21,833 bases of DNA, taken from positions 1 through 21,833 of the IMG/VR virus record IMGVR_UViG_3300050821_004248. One strand, 5' to 3'. This DNA comes from a virus. This document shows positions 17,203-21,833 of the stretch, piece by piece. Each line of letters starts with the position of its first letter. Within the stretch, counting starts at the first letter, position 1. The notes below the pieces were generated by a model. That model was given only the letters and a program-made list of their open reading frames with translations, was not told the DNA's origin and did no database searches. The position numbers and the translations under genes were made by a program.

Positions 17203-17736
17203 ATGACTACGAATAACATGATTAATACTCCAGAACCATTTGCTCTTGCATCAGGTGGTACAGGCGCTGCATTATCTGCCGTACAGGGTGCAATTGCTTA
17301 TTCAGGTGCTTCTGCAATGGCATTTACAGCAGCAGGCTCTGCAGGACAATTTTTACAGTCTCAAGGTACTGCGACTCCTATCTGGACAGCTATACCCGGT
17401 GTTTTGGTTACGTGGACAACTATCACAGCGGCAACATTAGCAGCAGCAATTAACAACGGTTATATAATGAATCATGCTTCAACCGCATGCGTAATTACAC
17501 TACCAGCAACTGCACCTATTGGAAGCAAAATATCTATTAGAGGATTAGCTGGAAGTGGAGGCTGGACAGCAACCGCAAATACAGGACAGACAATTCAGTT
17601 TGGTAATCAATCCTCAAGCTCTGCTGGTTCATGGTCATCAACCGACCCAGGCGATTGCTGTGATTTGGAATGCATCGTTGCCAATACAACTTGGGTTCTG
17701 ACCAATGCCGTTAGTAGCGGGTTAACAAAAGTGTAA
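17203..17736 (+). CDS. short tail-fibre-type protein sharing the beta module
   Basis: A 177-residue protein. Residues 1-68 are a fibre-like Ala/Gly segment with the common phage-fibre phrase ALASGGTGAALSAVQGAIAY followed by GQFLQSQGTATPIWT. Residues about 70-177 are a beta module that is plainly related to the end of the previous protein: W-T-T-I start, a V/I-x-L-P-A strand, I-S-I-R-G-L-A-G-x-G-G-W, ANTGQTIQFG with a S-S-S-S-A-G turn, and IVANTTWVLT. The first eight residues (MTTNNMIN) are almost repeated in the third fibre gene (MTTNNQIN). It lacks a receptor-binding tip of known type. It is likely part of a multi-protein fibre. AAGGAA precedes the ATG at a normal distance. Confidence 0.7.
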   Translation: MTTNNMINTPEPFALASGGTGAALSAVQGAIAYSGASAMAFTAAGSAGQFLQSQGTATPIWTAIPGVLVTWTTITAATLAAAINNGYIMNHASTACVITLPATAPIGSKISIRGLAGSGGWTATANTGQTIQFGNQSSSSAGSWSSTDPGDCCDLECIVANTTWVLTNAVSSGLTKV

Positions 17737-17748
17737 GGAGTTTTTTAC

Positions 17749-18762
17749 ATGACTACTAACAATCAAATTAATACCCTTATGACTGCAACGCCTACGGCGA
17801 ACGCAAGTTCGTTGTGGGATGGAAATAAAAACCTGTCAGCTAATAATCATTTAGCAGGTTATGCAACAACATCAACTGCAGCTGGCACAACGACTTTAGT
17901 TGTTGGTAGTGCATGGCAACAATTTTTTACAGGTTCAACAACGCAGATAGTTGTAATGCCTGTTACATCGACACTAGTTTTAGGCCAGTCATTTTATATT
18001 GTTAATAACTCCACTGGTAATGTAACTGTCAATTCTTCAGGAGGGAATGCAATTCAGGTGATGGGTGCAAGCACTACACTTCTGATTACTTGCATTTCAA
18101 CCAGTGGAACAACAGCAGCTTCATGGTCTATTGAATATGTAGGCGCATCTTCAGGTGGTACTGTTAGCAATGGAACGATAAATGATTTAGCTTATTATGC
18201 CGCTACGGGTACAACTGTTAGCCCATTAGCAACTGCCAATTCAGGCTATTTGGTTACATCTGCTGGTGGTGTTCCATCTATTAGCTCTACAGGTCCTGCA
18301 ATTACATTGCCGAGTGTTACGTTTAACTCAACCAGTGGTATTATTGGAACAACCACAAATGACAGTGCAGCAGCAGGTAGCGTAGGGGAATATGTTACTT
18401 CAGGTGCAAGTTTTGTAACTGGTAACATGACTACATCAAATACTCCACAAAACCTGACGTCTATTTCATTAACAGCTGGTGATTGGGATGTTTGGAGTTC
18501 TGCTGTTCTCGTTTTAAATATTGCAACTACAACCGCCTGGACTGGTGGTATCAGTACTACATCTGCCACAGCGCCTTCTGGCGGGTTAACTTCTGCCTGG
18601 TATTGGATTTTTGCTGGTGTAAATGGTGCATCCTATGATGGCAAATGTTATACAAGATTAAGTCTTTCAACTACCACAACAGTTTATCTGGTTGGAACTT
18701 CAACCTGGACAACTACTGCGCCGACTTTTTATTGCCAATTAAATGCTCGAAGAGCAAGATAA
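17749..18762 (+). CDS. tail fibre / receptor-binding-type protein
   Basis: A 337-residue Ser/Thr/Gly-rich protein, the third fibre-type gene in the row. It starts with MTTNNQINT, like the gene before. A beta module at about residues 45-135 (W-Q-Q-F-F, LVLGQSFYIVNNSTGNVTV, then SWSIEYV) looks like a distant cousin of the module in the two previous proteins. A typical fibre linker follows (GTINDLAYYAATGTTVSPLA, then LVTSAGGVPSIS, about 145-180). The C-terminal domain (about 215-337) has the L-T-A-G-D-W-D-V-W block, T-T-V-Y-L-V and the N-A-R-R-A-R end common among phage fibre tips. It is the best candidate for host binding. AAGGAG stands before the ATG. The three fibre genes are intact and in the same direction. 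Confidence 0.75.
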   Translation: MTTNNQINTLMTATPTANASSLWDGNKNLSANNHLAGYATTSTAAGTTTLVVGSAWQQFFTGSTTQIVVMPVTSTLVLGQSFYIVNNSTGNVTVNSSGGNAIQVMGASTTLLITCISTSGTTAASWSIEYVGASSGGTVSNGTINDLAYYAATGTTVSPLATANSGYLVTSAGGVPSISSTGPAITLPSVTFNSTSGIIGTTTNDSAAAGSVGEYVTSGASFVTGNMTTSNTPQNLTSISLTAGDWDVWSSAVLVLNIATTTAWTGGISTTSATAPSGGLTSAWYWIFAGVNGASYDGKCYTRLSLSTTTTVYLVGTSTWTTTAPTFYCQLNARRAR

Positions 18763-18801
18763 AAAGATTTATAATAGTTAATATTGATATAAGGAATAGC
18801 C

Positions 18802-19002
18802 ATGAGTAAGTTAACATCTTCCGTAAGGAACAAATTACCTAAATCAGAATTTGCAGGTGCTAACCGTTCTTATCCTATTCCGGATAGAAGCCACGCGGCG
18901 AATGCAAAAGCACGCGCACAGCAACAATATAATAAAGGCCATATATCACTTTCGATGCTCCATGATATTGATGAAAAAGCGAATAAGAAACTGGGCGAAT
19001 AG
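18802..19002 (+). CDS. small phage protein with FA..R.YPI.D..HA motif
   Basis: A 66-residue basic protein. It carries the pattern LPKSEFAG..RSYPIPDRSHAANAKARA, a small motif common in phage genomes and in prohead or fibre regions, where F-A, Y-P-I-x-D and H-A-x-x-A-x-A-R are conserved. The function is not known to me. AAGGAA lies upstream at a proper distance. The 39-base gap before it holds an AT-rich stretch with a TATAAT-like hexamer at 18770-18775 but no proper -35 box, so no promoter is called. Confidence 0.7.
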   Translation: MSKLTSSVRNKLPKSEFAGANRSYPIPDRSHAANAKARAQQQYNKGHISLSMLHDIDEKANKKLGE

Positions 19003-19029
19003 ATTAATTTTTTAGATAGGAATATTTGA

Positions 19030-19356
19030 ATGTCTGAAGTTATGCAAAAAGAAATTGATGATTTGAAAAAACAACTTGCTCAAAAAGATATGGCGTTCGA
19101 TGGTCTGCTTTCACAATTGGATGCTTACCGTGAAGTTTTAAATGAAGGTGCAAATACAACCATGAATTTACGTACAAACGTAATTCATCTTAAAAAAGCC
19201 CATCAAAAACTATCGAATGAATGTCAGGAAGAAAAAACAAAATCATCTTCTTTACTTTCACAATATGAAGAAGCTCTTAAAAGAAATACAGAACTTGATT
19301 CGGAATTATCTACTATTAAAAATGAACTTGAAAGTTTAAAACAAACTTTAGCGTAG
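19030..19356 (+). CDS. small coiled-coil protein
   Basis: A 108-residue protein made almost wholly of charged helix with heptad-like spacing of Leu (IDDLKKQLAQKD at the start, then LDSELSTIKNELESLKQTLA at the end), so a coiled coil that probably forms dimers or trimers. There is no signal peptide or membrane segment, so it is not a typical Rz spanin. I do not recognise a family. It lies in the run of small genes between the fibres and the terminase. The ATAGGAA ribosome site fits the ATG at 19030. Confidence 0.65.
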   Translation: MSEVMQKEIDDLKKQLAQKDMAFDGLLSQLDAYREVLNEGANTTMNLRTNVIHLKKAHQKLSNECQEEKTKSSSLLSQYEEALKRNTELDSELSTIKNELESLKQTLA

Positions 19357-19371
19357 TCATGAGGATTGTAT

Positions 19372-19560
19372 ATGCCATTAATAAAATCTTCTTCTAATGA
19401 AGCTCGACAAGAAAATATTAAAGAGATGATTCACGCAGGCCATCCTGTTAATCAGGCGGTTGCTGCGTCTTATCACAATCAGCGTGAAGCAGAGCGTGAT
19501 ACTCATGAAGAACGTCAAGCTGAGAGGCATGCACATGAGCGTATGAAATATGGCAAGTAA
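19372..19560 (+). CDS. small conserved-type phage protein (NI...G.P..QAVA pattern)
   Basis: A 62-residue protein with the layout of a small family widespread in phages: M-P-L-x-K-S-x-S at the start, N-I-K-E-M-x-H-A-G-H-P-V-N-Q-A-V-A-A-S-Y in the middle, and a charged His/Glu/Arg-rich helix at the end. Function unknown. The frame can be read from a TTG at 19366, but GAGGA at 19361-19365 is properly spaced for the ATG at 19372, which I choose. Its last 11 bases overlap the start of the homing endonuclease gene, so the two are probably coupled in translation. Confidence 0.7.
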   Translation: MPLIKSSSNEARQENIKEMIHAGHPVNQAVAASYHNQREAERDTHEERQAERHAHERMKYGK

Positions 19561-19972
19561 ACTATGTGGCGCGTCTAAAAGACTTCAAATGATTTATTAT
19601 GATATGAAGCATAGATGTACAAATCCAAATAATAAAGTTTATTATCGCTATGGTGGTAATGGAATTACTGTTTGTGATGAATGGTTGAAAAGTCGTAAAT
19701 CATTTTATGAATGGTCTATCTTAAATGGTTATCAAGAAAATTTAACTATCGACCGAATTGATAATCTTAAAGGCTATTCACCTGAAAATTGCAGATGGGT
19801 AACTCATAAAGTTCAAACACGAAATAGAGCGATGTCAGTAGTTAATGAAGAAATTGTTAAACAACTTAGAGCTGAACCAAGAGGTTCGAGTCTAAAGCTT
19901 CTTTGTGCTAAGTATGGATTAAAGCGAAGTACTTTAACTTATATTCGATATAAAGCTAGCTGGAGAGATTGA
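19550..19972 (+). CDS. free-standing HNH/AP2-type homing endonuclease
   Basis: A 140-residue protein with the signature of a well-known phage endonuclease group: I-Y-Y-D-M-K-H-R-C-T-N-P near the start, YRYGGNGITVCDEWL, LTIDRIDNLKGYSPENCRWV, then H-K-V-Q-T-R-N-R. These proteins carry an HNH-like nuclease core and often spread by cutting allelic sites that lack the gene. The last 45 residues (EEIVKQLRAEPRGSSLKLLC and on) form a likely helix-turn-helix that helps choose the DNA target. The start lies inside the end of the previous gene, and the stop TGA directly touches the ATG of the next, so it is inserted without visible harm to neighbours. The ribosome site is weak. Classification as HNH-type is secure; homing activity is inferred. 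Confidence 0.85.
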   Translation: MASKLCGASKRLQMIYYDMKHRCTNPNNKVYYRYGGNGITVCDEWLKSRKSFYEWSILNGYQENLTIDRIDNLKGYSPENCRWVTHKVQTRNRAMSVVNEEIVKQLRAEPRGSSLKLLCAKYGLKRSTLTYIRYKASWRD

Positions 19973-20161
19973 ATGCAAGACATAAATACGGGAAATAGTT
20001 TTGGTGAAAATTTCGAAACTGAAAGAGAAGAGCAGGAAGTTCGTAAGTACGGTCCGCGCCTTCCTATTCCGGAAATGGCGGCGCACCCTCACGTATACAC
20101 GAAACATTCAATCGAGCCTGCTTATGGCAATTATGATAGGCCAATAAATGAATCTGTCTAA
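19973..20161 (+). CDS. small hypothetical protein
   Basis: A 62-residue polar protein, acidic at the start (ETEREEQEVRK) and then Pro/His/Tyr-rich (YGPRLPIPEMAAHPHVYT). No family recognised; it has no cysteine pair and no membrane part. A clear ribosome site (GGAGAG) sits in the end of the endonuclease gene, and the ATG directly follows that gene's stop. Its last 14 bases overlap the next gene, so coupling is likely. Confidence 0.55.
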   Translation: MQDINTGNSFGENFETEREEQEVRKYGPRLPIPEMAAHPHVYTKHSIEPAYGNYDRPINESV

Positions 20162-20414
20162 TATTCCTTGGCCTACATGCGCTATTTGTAATAAGACTGT
20201 CGAATCACTGGAATCAATGACAGATTTTAGAACTATGGAATATGTAGCTATGGTTAAGTGTCATGGCGAACAAGAAGTTGCTAGTATAGCAAAAGAGATA
20301 ATTATGGATGGCGTCAAGATTGAAGCTGGTATTGCATTCAATCAAAAAACTAAACTTTTGAGCAGCTCTCTTACCTCAAAAAATAGAAAGTCAAGTAATT
20401 TAATTGAGAATTAA
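20148..20414 (+). CDS. small putative zinc-binding protein
   Basis: An 88-residue protein with Cys11-x-x-Cys14 (WPTCAICNK) and Cys38-His39 (VKCHG), a CxxC...CH set that suggests one bound zinc. Between and after are beta and helix stretches (FRTMEYVAMV, then EEVASIAKEII-like residues), and the end is a Ser/Lys/Asn-rich tail that looks disordered. Small proteins with a C-x-x-C...C-H-G pattern occur in phage genomes ahead of the terminase gene; the role is unknown. GATAGG stands 7 bases before the ATG, which lies inside the end of the previous gene. Confidence 0.65.
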   Translation: MNLSNIPWPTCAICNKTVESLESMTDFRTMEYVAMVKCHGEQEVASIAKEIIMDGVKIEAGIAFNQKTKLLSSSLTSKNRKSSNLIEN

Positions 20415-20423
20415 TTTAAAATA

Positions 20424-20445
20424 ACCGGTAATTGTTATTACCGGT
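20424..20445. repeat. perfect 9-bp stem-loop ahead of terL
   Basis: ACCGGTAAT (20424-20432) and ATTACCGGT (20437-20445) are a perfect inverted repeat around a TGTT loop, 9 bases after the stop of the small zinc-binding gene. No run of T follows on the + strand, so it is not a standard intrinsic terminator there; it may be a weak terminator, an RNA-processing site, a mRNA-stability element, or a protein binding site. Confidence 0.6.
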
Positions 20446-20455
20446 GTTAACGAAA

Positions 20456-20471
20456 GTGCTTGACAAAGCAC
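20456..20471. repeat. perfect 6-bp stem-loop next to terL ribosome site
   Basis: GTGCTT (20456-20461) and AAGCAC (20466-20471) pair perfectly around a GACA loop. The stem ends 2 bases before the AGGG (20474-20477) that would serve as the terL ribosome site. It could tune terL translation. The loop overlaps a TTGACA (20460-20465), but no good -10 box follows at 16-18 bases, so I do not call a promoter. Confidence 0.5.
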
Positions 20472-20484
20472 ATAGGGTTATGAA

Positions 20485-21798
20485 ATTTATATCCGCATTC
20501 CTAACATTGCACCTTACCCACATCAAGCGCGGATGTTTCGTGCTATGGTGGAAGATAAAAACGTTTGCGCAGTTATTCACCGCCGCGCAGGAAAAGATAT
20601 CTTTAGTCTCCAAGCATGGCTCTTGCGTGGGTTGCGGCGTGTCGGTACGCACGTGTACCTGTTTCCCCTCCACAAACAAGCAAGGTCAGTCATCTGGCAA
20701 GGATTAGATTTCGATGGCCGTCCATTCATGGATGCAATCCCTCCTGCTCTCATTGCTAAACGTAATGAAGCGCGAATGGAAATTGATTTATTTAATGGTA
20801 GTAAACTCATTCTGGCTGGCAGTAACAATTACAATGGACTCATGGGTTCCAATCCTATTACCATTATCTATTCTGAATTTAGTTTGCACAATCCTCTTGC
20901 TCGCCAGTACCTCAATCCAATCATTGTTCAAAACAGAGGTCGGGAAATCCTCCAGTTCACGCCACGTGGAATGAACCATGGATGGGAAGCATTCAACCAG
21001 ATTAAAGACCTACCTGATTACCATATAGAACATCTTAGCGTTGACCAGACATTCAAACATGATGGTGTCACTCCTATTATAAACAAGGCTGATATTCAGC
21101 GTGCTAAAGACCTTGGCATGTCTGATGAATTAATACGTCAGGAATTCTTTGTTGATTTCGAAGTGGGAAATTTAGGTGCATACTATACCCGTGAAATGTC
21201 TGATATGGTGCGTGAAGGACGTATCTGCTCGCTCCAGCCAGACCCAAGATTAAAGCTTCACTCTATCTGGGATTTAGGGGGAACGGATGCAACTGCTGGG
21301 ATTCTTTTTCAAGTTACTGGGCGTCATGTCCATTTGCTTTATCTTATTCATGATACTGGCCGCGGATTTCGATCCTACCTGGATGAGGCAGAACGAGTCA
21401 GAAGTAATTTTGGCTGCGAATGGGGAATGCATTTTGGGCCCCATGATATCGACCAAAAACACCAGGGATGGGAACACACAGAATCAAGATTGATGCTAGC
21501 ACGGCGCTATGGCTGGCAATTCCAGATGGTTCCGAAAGTCTCTATAGAAGATGGCATAGAATCCGTTCGTTACCTATTTTCAAAGCTGAGAATCGATAAA
21601 ATCAATGGTGACCTTATTGTGCGCGCTCTGCGCGAATACCAACGTCTATTCGATGAAAAGCTTGGCGTTTATAAAAAGAAACCGCTTGAAAACTGGGCGA
21701 TACATATCGCCGATACTGTTAGATATCTTGGCGTGATATACAGGCGATTATACGACACCCCAATGAGCCCCTCAACCTATTCCACCGGAAACATGTAA
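20485..21798 (+). CDS. terL: terminase large subunit (packaging ATPase and nuclease)
   Basis: The motor that cuts and pumps DNA into the procapsid. The first ATG in frame is at 20533, but the family's conserved N-terminal part lies before it: IRIPNIAPYPHQARMFRAM includes the Tyr-x-x-Gln adenine motif. The only start in frame after the TAG at 20473 is a rare one, the ATT at 20485, which has AGGG 7 bases ahead; I use it. From there: Walker A HRRAGKD (about 32-38), Walker B-like TIIYSEF (about 126-132), a coupling FTPRG (about 157), and a nuclease domain with acidic sites WDLGGTDA (Asp about 263), PHD (about 319) and HIADTVRY (about 405). The length is about 437 residues, shorter than T7 gp19 (586). 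The enzyme identity is secure; the exact start is uncertain. Confidence 0.85.
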   Translation: MYIRIPNIAPYPHQARMFRAMVEDKNVCAVIHRRAGKDIFSLQAWLLRGLRRVGTHVYLFPLHKQARSVIWQGLDFDGRPFMDAIPPALIAKRNEARMEIDLFNGSKLILAGSNNYNGLMGSNPITIIYSEFSLHNPLARQYLNPIIVQNRGREILQFTPRGMNHGWEAFNQIKDLPDYHIEHLSVDQTFKHDGVTPIINKADIQRAKDLGMSDELIRQEFFVDFEVGNLGAYYTREMSDMVREGRICSLQPDPRLKLHSIWDLGGTDATAGILFQVTGRHVHLLYLIHDTGRGFRSYLDEAERVRSNFGCEWGMHFGPHDIDQKHQGWEHTESRLMLARRYGWQFQMVPKVSIEDGIESVRYLFSKLRIDKINGDLIVRALREYQRLFDEKLGVYKKKPLENWAIHIADTVRYLGVIYRRLYDTPMSPSTYSTGNM

Positions 21799-21833
21799 TA
21801 AACCTCAAGTGAAACTTCCTCTCTAAAATATAT
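21799..21833. other. 35 bases after terL with no feature
   Basis: The window ends here. The stretch is AT-rich; I see no terminator, promoter or start of a gene in it. Confidence 0.4.

Noticed and set aside
18741-18775. Small hairpin and TATAAT after the third fibre gene as a terminator and promoter
   Set aside because: The stem has only 5 pairs and no T run after it, and the TATAAT has no -35 box at normal spacing.
20460-20487. TTGACA ahead of terL as a promoter
   Set aside because: No acceptable -10 box lies 16-18 bases downstream (AAATTT at 17), and the hexamer is part of a perfect hairpin.
20432-20707. 91-residue open frame over the terL start
   Set aside because: It runs across the N-terminus of terL in another frame, has no ribosome site at its ATG and a composition without sense. 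Its internal ATG at 20480 matters only for the possible lost base in terL.

Overview
The window reads as the late (structural and packaging) module of a tailed bacteriophage with a T7-like, short-tailed (podovirus) virion. The gene order on the + strand is: TerS-like protein, small pre-portal protein, portal, Bbp19-like protein, scaffold, major capsid protein, head-fibre-like protein, tail tubular A, tail tubular B, internal proteins of the gp14/gp15/gp16 type, three tail-fibre-type genes, a set of small genes, and the large terminase. The DNA is fairly AT-rich and tightly packed, with intergenic gaps mostly under 40 bases, as expected for a phage. No host gene, tRNA, CRISPR array, integrase, RNA polymerase, DNA polymerase or obvious holin is present, so the early and replication genes and the host cannot be read from here. 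One consensus-like sigma70 promoter implies that at least the capsid gene can be transcribed by bacterial host polymerase.

Layout. 1-700: a small putative zinc-binding protein on + and, convergent with it, a free-standing lysozyme or lytic-transglycosylase-like gene, the only clear gene on the - strand. 716-1445: the TerS-like gene, with a small GTG-start gene overlapping its end. 1455-5431: head assembly genes (pre-portal, portal, Bbp19-like, scaffold, capsid), with a strong promoter inside the end of the scaffold gene driving the capsid gene through a leader of about 125 bases. 5459-9562: head-fibre-like protein and the two tail tube/nozzle proteins. 9575-16308: the three internal virion proteins that by analogy with T7 form the DNA-ejection apparatus. 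16330-18762: three tandem tail-fibre-type genes sharing beta-rich modules. 18802-20414: five small genes of mostly unknown role and one free-standing HNH/AP2-type homing endonuclease. 20415-21798: a leader with two perfect stem-loops followed by the large terminase, whose real start appears to lie upstream of its first ATG.

How it works together: scaffold and capsid build the procapsid on the portal; the TerS-like protein and TerL pump DNA in; tail tubular A and B close the tail; the adaptor-type fibre gene probably attaches the host-binding fibres; and the internal proteins are ejected to build a channel across the host envelope. The peptidoglycan-cutting domain that T7 carries at the start of gp16 is not recognisable in the gp16-like protein here, while a separate muramidase-like gene exists on the other strand.

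The most noteworthy points are the terL start (no ATG/GTG/TTG in frame ahead of the conserved N-terminal motif, an ATT with a well-placed ribosome site, and two hairpins just upstream), the capsid promoter with its structured leader, the antisense lysozyme squeezed between two + strand genes, and the tandem fibre modules. I did not find a wholly new kind of system; the novelty is in these arrangements.
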